Assembly (NCBI GenBank): GCA_028868695.1 | Contig: JAGWTZ010000009.1 | Coordinates: forward strand, 1 to 64,000 | DNA length: 64,000 bases | DNA from: Alphaproteobacteria bacterium | GTDB lineage: Bacteria > Pseudomonadota > Alphaproteobacteria > Rhizobiales > Aestuariivirgaceae | Reading direction: 5' to 3' | Shown here: positions 9,530-18,425 of the stretch, one piece after another | Layout: each line of letters begins with the position of its first letter | Position numbering within the stretch: the stretch's first letter is position 1 | Position numbers and translations under genes: made by a program | The notes under the pieces: model-generated | The model's database searches: none | What the model saw: the letters and a program-made list of their open reading frames with translations, nothing else | What the model was told of the DNA's origin: nothing

Positions 9530-11125
9530 ATGCCTGTGCTCCGCAATTTCCAAATCCCCGGCCGTTCGCCGCTCCGCGTCACCAATGCCGCCGTCGCCAC
9601 CTCGCATCCGCTGGCCAGCGCCACGGCCCTGCGCGTCCTGCAAGAGGGAGGCAACGCCATTGATGCCGCCGTGGCCGCCGCCGCCGTGCTGGCGGTGGTG
9701 GAGCCGCAATCCACAGGGATAGGCGGCGATGGCTTCATGCTCTATGCCCCCAAGGGCGGCAGCGAGGTGATTGGCTTCAATGGCTCCGGCCGGGCCCCTG
9801 CCAGGGCAGAACTCGCCTGGTTCCAGGCGCAAGGCATCAGCGAGATCGGTGGCCACAGCCCTCATGCGGTCACCATCCCCGGCGTTGTCGACATGTGGTC
9901 ACAAGTGGTGGCTGATCACGGCACGCGCGAACTTGGCGCCCTGCTGGCCGATGCCATCGCCTATGCCGAGAACGGCTATGTGGTGGGAGACCGCGTGGCC
10001 TTTGATTGGCGCGCCGCCGCATCCACTGTGGCCCATGATGAAAACGCCGCCCGCGTCTTCCTGCCCGGCAGCCAGCCGCCCAAGGCCGGTCATGTGCACA
10101 AGCAGCCGCAACTGGCCGCCACGCTGCGCGCCATTGCCCGGCAGGGCCGCGCCGCCTTTTACGAAGGCCCGCTGGCGGCGGATATGGTGCGCCACCTGAA
10201 AAGCCTCGGCGGCCTGCACGCGGAGGAAGATTTCGCGGCAACCCGCGGCGAATATGTGAAACCCATCACCACCGATTATCGCGGCCACACGCTGCATCAA
10301 ATCCCGCCCAACAATCAGGGCCTCACCACTTTGATGATGATGAATGTGCTCGAAGGCTATGACATGAAGGCCATGGGCGCTCTTTCGCCGGAGCGGCTTC
10401 ATCTTGAAATCGAAGCCGGCCGCTTTGCCTATGCCGCGCGCGATGCCTGGATTGCCGATCCCGCCAAGGCTCATGTGAACATCGCCGGCATGCTGGGCCA
10501 GGATTTCGCCGCCAGCCTGCGCCAGCGCATCAGCCTGCGCCGCGCCGCCACGGAAATTGCCTTGCCCGAACTGCGCAAGAGCGACACGGTTTACCTCACC
10601 GTGGTGGACAGGGATTTGAACGCCGTGTCCTTCATCAACTCCATCTATCATTCCTTTGGCAGCGGCATCATGAGCCCAGGCACAGGCGTGCTCCTGCAAA
10701 ACCGCGGCATGAGCTTCCGCATTGACCCCGCCCACCCCAATTGCATCGCGCCGGGAAAGCGCCCGCTGCACACCATCATGCCCGGCATGGTCACCAAGGG
10801 TGAAAAATGCCTGATGCCCTATGGCGTGATGGGCGGCGATTACCAGCCCTTCGGCCATGTGCACCTGTTGCAGAATGTTCTGGATTTCGGCATGAACCCG
10901 CAATCCGCGCTGGATGCCCCGCGCGTCTTCGCCAGTGGTGGAACAGTGGAGGTGGAGCATGGCCTCAGGCAATCCACCCGCGCCACGCTCGTCGCCATGG
11001 GCCACCGGCTGGTGGATGCGCCAGAGCCGCTGGGCGGCGGCCAGGCCATTCTCCTTGATCACGCCCGCGGCACCCTCACCGCCGGCTCAGACCCGCGGAA
11101 AGACGGCTGCGCCCTGGGCTATTGA
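9530..11125 (+). CDS. Gamma-glutamyltransferase family protein
   Basis: 531 aa Ntn-hydrolase of the GGT family, normally made as one chain and cut before a threonine. That threonine is T353 in DTVYLTVVD. Other family marks are GGNAIDAAVAAA (about 40-51), GIGGDGFMLY, the PPNNQGLTTL segment and the FGSGIMSPGTGVLLQNRG region followed by APGKRPLHTIMP. The start at 9530 fits where family similarity begins. No signal peptide is visible, so unlike E. coli Ggt it may act in the cytoplasm. Transfer or hydrolysis of gamma-glutamyl groups is the expected reaction; the natural substrate is not known. Confidence 0.88.
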   Translation: MPVLRNFQIPGRSPLRVTNAAVATSHPLASATALRVLQEGGNAIDAAVAAAAVLAVVEPQSTGIGGDGFMLYAPKGGSEVIGFNGSGRAPARAELAWFQAQGISEIGGHSPHAVTIPGVVDMWSQVVADHGTRELGALLADAIAYAENGYVVGDRVAFDWRAAASTVAHDENAARVFLPGSQPPKAGHVHKQPQLAATLRAIARQGRAAFYEGPLAADMVRHLKSLGGLHAEEDFAATRGEYVKPITTDYRGHTLHQIPPNNQGLTTLMMMNVLEGYDMKAMGALSPERLHLEIEAGRFAYAARDAWIADPAKAHVNIAGMLGQDFAASLRQRISLRRAATEIALPELRKSDTVYLTVVDRDLNAVSFINSIYHSFGSGIMSPGTGVLLQNRGMSFRIDPAHPNCIAPGKRPLHTIMPGMVTKGEKCLMPYGVMGGDYQPFGHVHLLQNVLDFGMNPQSALDAPRVFASGGTVEVEHGLRQSTRATLVAMGHRLVDAPEPLGGGQAILLDHARGTLTAGSDPRKDGCALGY

Positions 11126-11149
11126 TTTTATTCCTTGACAAGGAGTATT

Positions 11150-11325
11150 TGTTCTGTCTGTGTTCGCCCCGTCTTTTTCACAGGAGGGGACGATGTCCAC
11201 AGAGTTCCGATACGGTGAGAAAGAGTGCGGCGCCTGCAGGCGGGGGAATAACTCACCCTTTGCTTTCGGGAGCTCCGGTTCTGGACCTTGGGCACTAAGA
11301 CCCAAGCGCCTTAAATGGCTAAAGC
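11150..11325. ncRNA. Candidate structured RNA sharing a hairpin with the 35.1 kb element
   Basis: The strand could not be fixed. On the minus strand a hairpin with stem CTTGGG/CCCAAG holds the loop TCTTAGTG (plus coordinates 11287-11306). The same loop, on different stem bases, occurs in the plus strand at 35096-35109. After the hairpin both copies continue with a similar run: AAGG...AACC...GCTCCCG, then GTTAT-CC, an internal CCTGCAGG or GCAGGCCTGC palindrome, and finally AAAGACGGG at comparable distances. Conserved loop with changed stem pairs suggests RNA rather than protein. I could not match it to tmRNA, RNase P RNA, SRP RNA or 6S RNA. Confidence 0.35.
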
Positions 11326-11443
11326 GTTTTGGAGTTTCGAAGAAACGGCAAGATTGCCCTAATATCAGGCCCGGATTTAAAACCGCCGCGTTTCCAAGGT
11401 GGGTTAGGATTAAGCTGTTTGAGTTTCACATTCTCCCAATGCC

Positions 11444-11518
11444 CGTCATTCCCGCGCAAGCGGGAATCTGCGTTTTCTCAAGGGAAAACAGGGATGCCCG
11501 CTTTCGCGGGCATGACGG
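11444..11518. repeat. REP-like palindromic element, CGTCATTCCCGC type
   Basis: Three hairpins in a row: CGTCATTCCCGC..GCGGGAAT, TTTTCTCAAGGGAAAA, and GATGCCCGC..GCGGGCATGACG. The outer arms are complementary. Same class as the elements near 8.1 and 34.7 kb. Confidence 0.7.
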
Positions 11519-11673
11519 CAGGGGGAATGTGGCGCAAACCGCCAATCCCACGCCCACCCGCCGGGCTTTTCGCCCCTTCTTCGCTTCCAGAATTCTGATC
11601 GGCGCAAAGCCTGGCAGAAACTTCCCCTCCATTTTTCCTTTCAGGGGTTTTGCCGTGAGCTAAGCGCCCAGCC

Positions 11674-13500
11674 TCATTCCACAGTGACACTCTTGGCCAG
11701 ATTGCGCGGCTGGTCCACATCCGTGCCGATGAAAACGGCTGCGTGATAGGCCAGAAGCTGCACGGGAATCGCATAAACCAGCGGGCTGATGAAGGCCGAG
11801 GCATGCGGCACATGGATGTGCCGGAATGTCTTGTGCGCATTCTGCTTGTGCGCCGTGTCATCGGTGATCAGCACAATCTTGCCGCCGCGCGCAGCCACTT
11901 CTTCCATGTTGGAAATGGTCTTCTCATAGAGCTCATCGCGCGGCGCAATCACGATCACCGGCACATGCTCGTCCACTAGCGCAATCGGCCCATGCTTCAA
12001 CTCACCCGCCGCATAGCCCTCGGCATGGATGTAGGAAATCTCCTTGAGCTTCAGCGCGCCTTCCAGCGCCATCGGATAATTGATCCCGCGGCCCAGGAAC
12101 AGCACGTCCCGCGCCTTGGAAATCTCATGCGCGACGGCGGCGATGTTCTTCTCTTCCTTCAGCACCTCGGTCATGTGCCGCGGCGCCTCGATCAGCGCCT
12201 GCACATATTCCTTCTCCTGCGCCGCGGTGATCGTGCCGCGCAGCTTGCCCGCCAGAAGCGCAAGGCAAGCCAGCGCCGCCAGCTGGCAGGTGAAGGCCTT
12301 GGTCGAGGCCACGCCGATTTCTGGCCCGGCAAAGGTGCGCACCACCAACTCGCTTTCGCGCGCGATGGTCGATTCCGGCACATTGACCACGGCCACCGTG
12401 TGCTGCCCCTGCGCCTTGCAATAACGCAGTGCGGCCAGCGTATCCGCCGTCTCGCCCGACTGTGAGACCACCAGCGCCATGCCATTCCTGGTCAGCGGTG
12501 CCTCGCGGTAGCGGAATTCGGAGGCCACATCCACCTCGGCCGGAAGCCGCGCCACCTTCTCAAACCAGTATTTCGAGGCCAGCCCCGCATAATAGGCCGT
12601 GCCGCAAGCCACGATGGAGATGCGGTCCAGCGCCGTGAAATCGAACGGCAGCTTCTCCGGCACCTTTACGGTGCGCGTGGCAAAATCGATATATTCCGCC
12701 AGCGTGTGGCCCACCACTTCCGGCTGCTCTTCAATCTCCTTGGCCATGAAGTGACGGTGGTTGCCCTTGTCCACCATCATCGCCGATGCCTGGCTGAAAT
12801 TGATCGGCCGCACCACATGGCGTCCGGCCGCGTCAAAAATCTGCATCGACTTGCGCGTCAGCACCACCCAGTCGCCGTCCTCGAGATAGGTGATGCGGTT
12901 CGTGAAGGGCGCCAGGGCAATGGCGTCCGAGCCGAGATACATTTCCCCCTGCCCGTGGCCCACAGCCAGCGGCGGCCCGTTGCGAGCGCCCACCATCAGG
13001 TCGCCCTCGCTCTTGAACATGATGGCCAGCGCAAAGGCACCATGCAGCCGCGCCAGCACGTGACGCACCGCATCAACAGGCGCAGCACCCTTGGCGCGCT
13101 CCTGCGCCAGCAGATGCGCCACCACTTCGGTGTCGGTCTGGGTTTCAAACACCACGCCCTTGGCGCTCAGTTCGGCCTTCAGTTCGGCGAAGTTTTCGAT
13201 TATGCCATTGTGAACAATCACCACATCGCCGGAAATATGCGGGTGGGCATTGGTCTCATTGGGCACGCCATGCGTGGCCCAGCGCGTGTGGCCAATGCCG
13301 GAGCTGCCGTTCAGCGGCGCCTCGCGCAGCTTGTCTTCCAGGTTGCGCAGCTTGCCCGGCGCGCGGCGGCGCTCAATCTTGCCGCCTTCCAGCGTTGCTA
13401 CGCCGGCGGAGTCATAGCCGCGGTATTCAAGCCGCCGCAATGCCTCGACAATATCCAGCGCCACGGGCCTGTTGCCCAGAATGCCTACAATGCCACACAT
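11674..13500 (-). CDS. glmS: Glutamine--fructose-6-phosphate aminotransferase (isomerizing)
   Basis: Makes glucosamine-6-phosphate from fructose-6-phosphate and glutamine, the first step to UDP-GlcNAc for peptidoglycan and LPS. The 608 aa are the usual length. The N-terminal glutaminase starts MCGIVG with the nucleophile C2. RWATHG and GIIENF segments follow, then two SIS sugar-binding domains (CGTAYYAG, SQSGETADTL, GRGINYPMALEGALKLKEI). The C-terminus ends KSVTVE, as in the family. It lies six bases after glmU on the same strand, forming an operon. No glmS ribozyme-like leader is present, as expected outside Gram-positives. Confidence 0.98.
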   Translation of the reverse strand: MCGIVGILGNRPVALDIVEALRRLEYRGYDSAGVATLEGGKIERRRAPGKLRNLEDKLREAPLNGSSGIGHTRWATHGVPNETNAHPHISGDVVIVHNGIIENFAELKAELSAKGVVFETQTDTEVVAHLLAQERAKGAAPVDAVRHVLARLHGAFALAIMFKSEGDLMVGARNGPPLAVGHGQGEMYLGSDAIALAPFTNRITYLEDGDWVVLTRKSMQIFDAAGRHVVRPINFSQASAMMVDKGNHRHFMAKEIEEQPEVVGHTLAEYIDFATRTVKVPEKLPFDFTALDRISIVACGTAYYAGLASKYWFEKVARLPAEVDVASEFRYREAPLTRNGMALVVSQSGETADTLAALRYCKAQGQHTVAVVNVPESTIARESELVVRTFAGPEIGVASTKAFTCQLAALACLALLAGKLRGTITAAQEKEYVQALIEAPRHMTEVLKEEKNIAAVAHEISKARDVLFLGRGINYPMALEGALKLKEISYIHAEGYAAGELKHGPIALVDEHVPVIVIAPRDELYEKTISNMEEVAARGGKIVLITDDTAHKQNAHKTFRHIHVPHASAFISPLVYAIPVQLLAYHAAVFIGTDVDQPRNLAKSVTVE

Positions 13501-13506
13501 GCTGTC

Positions 13507-14868
13507 TTATCCCTTGCCTTTTGCCTTGGCGTCCTTGAGAGCCTTCTTGACGCTGCGGTAGCGTTTGGCCCAGCCTTCCTTGATGATCAGTTCCGGCCTA
13601 GAAACGGCCAGCGAATCCGGCGGGATCTCCCTGGTGATCACGCTCGAAGCCGCGATGTTCGAGCCTGCCCCCACTTTCACTGGAGCAACCAGCGAGGTGT
13701 TGGAGCCCACAAAGACATTCTCGCCAATCTCGGTCAGATGCTTTTCATAGCCATCATAGTTGCAGGTGATCGTGCCGGCCCCGATGTTGCTGCCAGCGCC
13801 CACCACGGCATCGCCGATATAGGTGAGGTGGTTCGCCTTGGCACCTTTGCCGATCACGGCTTTCTTCACTTCAACGAAATTTCCAATGTGGGCATTCTCT
13901 CCGATCTCAGCCCCCGGCCGCAGCCGCGCGAATGGCCCGATGCGCGCGCCACTCGAAATCACGGTGCCTTCAATATGTGAGTTGGCCAATATCTCAACGT
14001 CATCTCCAACCACTACGCCGGGGCCGAAGAATACATTGGGCTCAACCACCACATCCTTGCCCAGTTTGGTGTCCGCGGAAAAATACACCGTGTCCGGATC
14101 AATCAGCGTGGCGCCGCCGGCCATGGCCGCGCGCCGCGCCTCGCGCTGATACTCGCGCTCAAGCACAGAAAGCTGGGCCCGGTCATTGACACCGGCCACT
14201 TCCATTTCATCGCAAGTCGCAAGCGCCACTTTGGTCTTGGCCTTGTTCGCCAGCTTCACCAGATCAGTGAGGTAAAATTCGCCCTTGGCATTTTTGTTGG
14301 AAAGTTTCGGAATGATTTGCCACAGCAACTCATTGTCGATGGCGATGTAGCCTGAATTGCAAAGCCTGATCTTGCGCTCGGCGGGCGAGGCATCCAACTG
14401 CTCACGGATGTCGAGCACCGCCTTGCCCTTGGTAATCATGCGGCCATAACCAAAAGGGTTCTCCGCCTCAAAAGCCAGAACTGCCATCCGGTGCTTGGCG
14501 TCAATCTTCGCCGCGAGCGCGCGCAGTGTGTCCGCCTTCACCAGCGGCGCATCGCCCCAAAGCGTGAGAACGGTTCCTTTGAAGCCTGCCAATGCTTCCT
14601 TGGCCATCGAGACTGCATGGCCGGTGCCTAGACGTTCGCGCTGTTCGGAAAATTGGCAATTGGGGATGACACCGCGCGCTTCCTGCAGGACGCCCGGCAT
14701 GTCCGGCCCGTGAATGACCACCACCTTGGCTGCACCCAATTCCTTGCCGGCATGCAAAACATGCGAAAGCATCGAGCGCCCGGCGATCTTGTGCAAAACC
14801 TTGGGTATGGCGGATTTCATGCGCGTGCCCATGCCCGCCGCCAAAACCACCAAAGCCAACTCCGCCAT
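13507..14868 (-). CDS. glmU: Bifunctional GlmU: glucosamine-1-phosphate acetyltransferase and UDP-GlcNAc pyrophosphorylase
   Basis: Catalyses the last two steps to UDP-GlcNAc. The N-terminal nucleotidyltransferase has LAAGMGTRMKS and, further on, the LTLWGDAPLV region. The C-terminal half is a left-handed beta-helix of hexapeptide repeats (GPGVVVGDDVEI, GAGSNIGAGTITCNYDGY) carrying the acetyltransferase. The length is 453 aa. The ATG at 14868 is chosen over a GTG four codons upstream because a GGGGGGAA ribosome-binding site sits four bases before it. First gene of the glmU-glmS operon. Confidence 0.97.
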   Translation of the reverse strand: MAELALVVLAAGMGTRMKSAIPKVLHKIAGRSMLSHVLHAGKELGAAKVVVIHGPDMPGVLQEARGVIPNCQFSEQRERLGTGHAVSMAKEALAGFKGTVLTLWGDAPLVKADTLRALAAKIDAKHRMAVLAFEAENPFGYGRMITKGKAVLDIREQLDASPAERKIRLCNSGYIAIDNELLWQIIPKLSNKNAKGEFYLTDLVKLANKAKTKVALATCDEMEVAGVNDRAQLSVLEREYQREARRAAMAGGATLIDPDTVYFSADTKLGKDVVVEPNVFFGPGVVVGDDVEILANSHIEGTVISSGARIGPFARLRPGAEIGENAHIGNFVEVKKAVIGKGAKANHLTYIGDAVVGAGSNIGAGTITCNYDGYEKHLTEIGENVFVGSNTSLVAPVKVGAGSNIAASSVITREIPPDSLAVSRPELIIKEGWAKRYRSVKKALKDAKAKGKG

Positions 14869-15049
14869 CGTTCCCCCCACGCAATTGATTCTGCGCTTCT
14901 AGAGCTTAAACCTCACCACTCGGTTAGGAATGTGGGGTTTTTGTGGGAAGGTAAAGCCTGCCTTAAGCCCAATTCCGGCCTTGACCCTGCCGCGGTGCAC
15001 AACTATGTTCCGCGCACTTTTCAAGGGCCGCCAATGGGTGCCGCCCTGT

Positions 15050-15124
15050 GGGCCCGTAGCTCAGTGGTAGAGCATCTGACTTTTAATCAGAGGGTCGTGG
15101 GTTCGAAACCCGCCGGGCTCACCA
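15050..15124 (+). tRNA. tRNA-Lys (anticodon UUU)
   Basis: Cloverleaf with acceptor GGGCCCG/CGGGCTC, D-arm GCTC..GAGC, anticodon stem CTGAC with loop TTTTAAT (anticodon TTT), and T-arm GTGGGTTCGAAACCCGC. The discriminator A and an encoded CCA end it at 15124. No copy of its 3' end was noticed elsewhere in the window. Confidence 0.97.
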
Positions 15125-15137
15125 TTTCTTATCCAAA

Positions 15138-15836
15138 TCAAACACTTCTCCGCTGCGGCACCAGTCTTTCAAGACGCCCGAAGGCCTGCACGATCACATA
15201 GGTCAGAGCCAGATAAACCAGCGCCACGAACAGCAGCGGCTCATAAATCCGGTAGGTATCCTGCATCACCTTGTGGGCCACGCCCATCAGGTCTTGCACC
15301 GGCACGGTGAAGGCCAACGGCGTTGACTTGAGCTGGCCGATCACTTCGCCCGTCAGAGTTGGCAACACTTTCAGGAAAGCGCTGGGAAACCAGATGCGCC
15401 GCAGAACCAGCCCGGGGCTCATGCCCATCGCCTCAGCGGCTTCCAACTCCCCGCCTGGCACCGATAGGAAGGCCCCGCGCATGATCTCTGCCTCATAACC
15501 AGCAAAGCTCAAGGTGAAGGCCAGAATGACATAATAAATCGCGTCGAGCCGGATCAGCCACATCAGGTTTTCACGCGCCCCTGGAATAAGCGGAAACAGC
15601 GAGCCGATGCCATAGTACAAGAGGTAAAGCTGCATGAGCAGCGGCGTGCCCCGGATATAGCTGCAATATGCCCCGGCCAGCTTGCGGGCGAGATACCCAC
15701 CTTTCACCTGCGCCAGAGCCAGAGGAATGGCCAGCGCAAATCCGGCCACCACCGAAACGACCAGCACTTCCAAGGTGATCAGAAGGCCTTCAGCCAAGGC
15801 GGGCAAGTAGTCCGGCAGCCATTCCCAACGCATCAC
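15138..15836 (-). CDS. Polar amino-acid ABC transporter permease (HisM-like)
   Basis: 232 aa inner-membrane permease with about five hydrophobic segments. It has the EAA loop of the His/Glu/Gln/Arg/opine family (GGELEAAEAMGMSPGLVLRR) that docks to the ATPase. The N-terminal WLPDYLPALAEGLLITLEV is typical of the M-type partner of a heterodimeric His/Arg/Orn transporter. It overlaps the preceding permease gene by four bases, and the operon order is binding protein, Q permease, M permease. It ends 14 bases from tRNA-Lys on the opposite strand. Confidence 0.88.
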   Translation of the reverse strand: MMRWEWLPDYLPALAEGLLITLEVLVVSVVAGFALAIPLALAQVKGGYLARKLAGAYCSYIRGTPLLMQLYLLYYGIGSLFPLIPGARENLMWLIRLDAIYYVILAFTLSFAGYEAEIMRGAFLSVPGGELEAAEAMGMSPGLVLRRIWFPSAFLKVLPTLTGEVIGQLKSTPLAFTVPVQDLMGVAHKVMQDTYRIYEPLLFVALVYLALTYVIVQAFGRLERLVPQRRSV

Positions 15837-16576
15837 GGCACCGCCACCGGGCCACGCTGCCCGCGCCGCAGCCTGCGCTCTGCCCAGCCAAAGCCGGCAA
15901 TCGAGGTTTGTGAGATCGCCAGATAGATGGCTTGTGCCGTGACATACAGAACGAAATAGCGCTTCGAAACACCCGCCGCCTGTTGCGTGGCCAAAGCCAG
16001 CTCAGTGAAACCGACCAGTGAAACCAGCGCTGAATCCTTGGTGATGTTCAGCCACAAATTGGCAAGCCCCGGCAGGGCATTGGGCAGCATGGCTGGCAGC
16101 GTGATCCGCCGGAAGCGCAGGAACCGGGTCATGCCCAAGGCTTCCGCCGCTTCGATCTGCCCTTTGGGCACCGCCATGATCGCGGCCCGCAACACTTCCG
16201 TCGAGTAAGCGCCTTGCACTGCGCCCAGAACCACAATGGCAGCCACCATGCCGCTGACCTGCAACGCACCGATGCCAACCAGTGCGAACAGGCCGTTCAA
16301 CGCGTCGGTGCCCGCGTAGTAAAGCAGCATGATCAGGATCGCTTCCGGCAGGGCGCGAAAAAGCGTGGTGTAGCCATTGAGCCCTTTGGCAAGCAAGCCC
16401 GCGCTGGAAAGCTTTCCCACCGCACCAAGGAGGCCCAGCCCAAGGCCTAGCGCATAGCCAAAAATGGAGATTTCCAGGGTGTGGCACGCACCCCAGAACA
16501 ATTCGTCGCCATACCCCTGGTCACCCCAGGAAAGCAAAGTCCAAAGCGGAACGGCCGCGGCAAACAGATGCATCAC
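15833..16576 (-). CDS. Polar amino-acid ABC transporter permease (HisQ-like)
   Basis: 247 aa, the partner permease, with the conserved EAA loop KGQIEAAEALGMTRFLRFRR and about five membrane spans. It starts 24 bases after the binding-protein gene and overlaps the HisM-like gene by four bases, indicating translational coupling. Together the two form the channel of a histidine/arginine/ornithine-class importer. The exact ligand is not visible in the permeases. Confidence 0.87.
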   Translation of the reverse strand: MMHLFAAAVPLWTLLSWGDQGYGDELFWGACHTLEISIFGYALGLGLGLLGAVGKLSSAGLLAKGLNGYTTLFRALPEAILIMLLYYAGTDALNGLFALVGIGALQVSGMVAAIVVLGAVQGAYSTEVLRAAIMAVPKGQIEAAEALGMTRFLRFRRITLPAMLPNALPGLANLWLNITKDSALVSLVGFTELALATQQAAGVSKRYFVLYVTAQAIYLAISQTSIAGFGWAERRLRRGQRGPVAVP

Positions 16577-16600
16577 GGCCCCTCCCCCAGCGGCATCAGC

Positions 16601-17392
16601 TTATTTTGCGCCTGGCAGCTTGAGCTTGCCTGTCAATTTCCACTGTTCGGTAATCTTGGCAAATGTTCCGTTCGCGGCAAGGTCAGCAATGCCCTTGTTG
16701 AACTTCGCCTGCAGCGCCGTATCTTCCTTGCGGATGCCAAGGCCCACGCCAACACCGAAAATGGCTTCATCATAGGGAACGGCGCCCTTTTGCTCACAGC
16801 AGCCGCCCTGGTCTGATTTCAGGAAGTCATCCAGCGTCACGCCATCAGCCAAAATATAGTCCAGCCGCCCAGCGGCGAGATCGGCATTGACCTGATCCTG
16901 GGTTTCATAGGTCTTGATCACGGCACCCGCAGGCTCGAAATATTTCTTCGCATAGGCGGCGTGAATTGTTGAAACCTGCACGCCGACATTCTTGCCTTTC
17001 AGATGCGCGGGCGAAATATCCTTGTCAGCCCCCTTCGGCCCGATCAGCACTGGCAGAGAATTGTAGTACATGTTCGAGAAGGCGATGGTCTTCTGGCGCT
17101 CTTCGGTGATCGACATCGAAGAAAGGATGGCGTCGAACTTTTTCGCCTGCAGGGCGGGGATGATGCCATCCCATGCCACTTCTTCCACGGCGCACTTCTC
17201 GCCAATATCGGCACACAGCGCGTTCATGAAATCAATTTCCCAGCCAACCCATTTGCCGGAGGCATCTTTCGATGTGAATGGCGGATAAGGTTCCGCCGCC
17301 ACACCCATCTTCAAATCCGCAAAGGCTGGCGTTGCGCCTGCGAGCGCGGCGCCAAGAGCGGCCCCCAACACCAGCTTGGTGAAATGTTTCAT
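16601..17392 (-). CDS. Periplasmic amino-acid-binding protein, ABC family 3
   Basis: 263 aa with a cleavable signal peptide (MKHFTKLVLGAALGAALAGA, cut after PAFA). The mature part follows the SBP_bac_3 pattern: MGVAAEPYPPFTSKDASGKW, VGWEIDFMNALC, AWDGIIPALQAKKFDAILSS, and MSITEERQKTIAFSNMYY. This favours lysine/arginine/ornithine or histidine binding. First gene of the binding protein-permease-permease operon. The ATPase gene lies about 230 bases upstream on the same strand. Confidence 0.9.
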   Translation of the reverse strand: MKHFTKLVLGAALGAALAGATPAFADLKMGVAAEPYPPFTSKDASGKWVGWEIDFMNALCADIGEKCAVEEVAWDGIIPALQAKKFDAILSSMSITEERQKTIAFSNMYYNSLPVLIGPKGADKDISPAHLKGKNVGVQVSTIHAAYAKKYFEPAGAVIKTYETQDQVNADLAAGRLDYILADGVTLDDFLKSDQGGCCEQKGAVPYDEAIFGVGVGLGIRKEDTALQAKFNKGIADLAANGTFAKITEQWKLTGKLKLPGAK

Positions 17393-17623
17393 GATAACTC
17401 TCCCTCTTCGCCGCGCCTGCTTGTTTGCACGGAGTTGTTGGGCGCCCCCGCCCGATTGAACCTCATTACCTAAGACCCGGCCCGACCAGATCCTTTGCCC
17501 CCGGCATTCACTTGCCTACGCCACGAACAAAACCCGGCCAAACTGCGATTATAGCGCATTATTCGCAAAGAGGCCAGTTTTCACATCCCGCTGGTGCCAG
17601 CGGCAATATTTGTCCCGGCCCCG

Positions 17624-18373
17624 TCAGGAGTGGAGCCGGGCAACGAATTGTTTGCAGCGCAACGATTTGGGACTGGCAAAAACCTGCGCCGGGGTCCCCT
17701 CTTCTTCAATCCTGCCTTGATGCAGGAAGATGACATGGGAGGAGACATCCCTGGCAAACTTCATTTCATGGGTCACCAAAATCATGGTCCGGCCCTCCTG
17801 GGCCAAGTCACGGATGACTTTCAGAACCTCCCCGACCAATTCAGGGTCCAATGCCGAAGTGGGTTCATCAAACAGCATCACCTTGGGCTCCATGCACAGC
17901 GCGCGGGCGATGGCGGCGCGCTGTTGCTGCCCCCCTGAAAGAAATGCTGGATATTGATCCTTCTTGTCGTAAAGCCCAACTTTCTGCAGCAAGGCTTCCG
18001 CGCGGGCGATCGCTTCCGCCTTCGGCAGCTTTAGCACGTGCACGGGCGCTTCGATCACATTCTGCAGGATGGTCATGTGCTGCCAAAGATTGAAGCTTTG
18101 GAACACCATGCCAAGCCGCGCCCGGATGCGTTCAAGCTGACGCTCATCAACGGGGTGGAGATTGCCATCGGCCCTCGGCTGAAGCAGCAGTTCCTCACCT
18201 GCAACGATGATGCGCCCCTGCGACGGACGCTCGAGAAAATTGATGCAGCGCAAGAATGTGCTTTTGCCCGAGCCGGAGGCACCAATCAGCGAAACCACAT
18301 CACCATTCTGCGCCGTCAGACCTACGCCTTTGAGCACCTCTAGGGGGCCAAAGGACTTATGAAGATCTTTCAC
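17624..18373 (-). CDS. Amino-acid ABC transporter ATP-binding protein (HisP-like)
   Basis: 249 aa from a GTG, energising the importer encoded just downstream. It has Walker [10 protein letters not shown], signature [15 protein letters not shown], Walker [14 protein letters not shown] and the switch histidine VTHE, with HisP-type insertions. The family normally begins a few residues earlier. In frame upstream of the GTG the DNA reads ISATPAIEV from an ATT at 18397, with AAAGG eight bases before it and a stop three codons further up. So translation may start at ATT or ATC rather than at the GTG. The stop is at 17624, before the 230-base gap to the binding protein. Confidence 0.9.
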   Translation of the reverse strand: MKDLHKSFGPLEVLKGVGLTAQNGDVVSLIGASGSGKSTFLRCINFLERPSQGRIIVAGEELLLQPRADGNLHPVDERQLERIRARLGMVFQSFNLWQHMTILQNVIEAPVHVLKLPKAEAIARAEALLQKVGLYDKKDQYPAFLSGGQQQRAAIARALCMEPKVMLFDEPTSALDPELVGEVLKVIRDLAQEGRTMILVTHEMKFARDVSSHVIFLHQGRIEEEGTPAQVFASPKSLRCKQFVARLHS

Positions 18374-18425
18374 CTCAATCGCGGGGGTTGCGCTAATGAT
18401 ATTGACCTTTCACTGAAACCACAAA

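Larger units (their letters stand above)
11126..11673. other. Intergenic region with an RNA-like fold and a REP-like element
   Basis: About 550 bases between ggt and glmS, which converge on it. It contains a possible structured RNA (11150-11325) and a palindromic element (11444-11518). Open frames running through it have no recognisable similarity and are translated repeats. Confidence 0.6.

Noticed and set aside
13470-13530. glmS ribozyme or riboswitch before glmS
   Set aside because: glmU ends six bases upstream, so there is no leader. The ribozyme is known from Gram-positive bacteria.
12706-13980. 424-codon plus-strand frame across the glmS-glmU junction
   Set aside because: It is antisense to two certain genes and has the His/Gln/Arg-rich composition typical of shadow frames.
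15050-15124. tRNA-Lys as an island attachment site
   Set aside because: No copy of its 3' end was noticed within the window and the flanking genes have normal composition.
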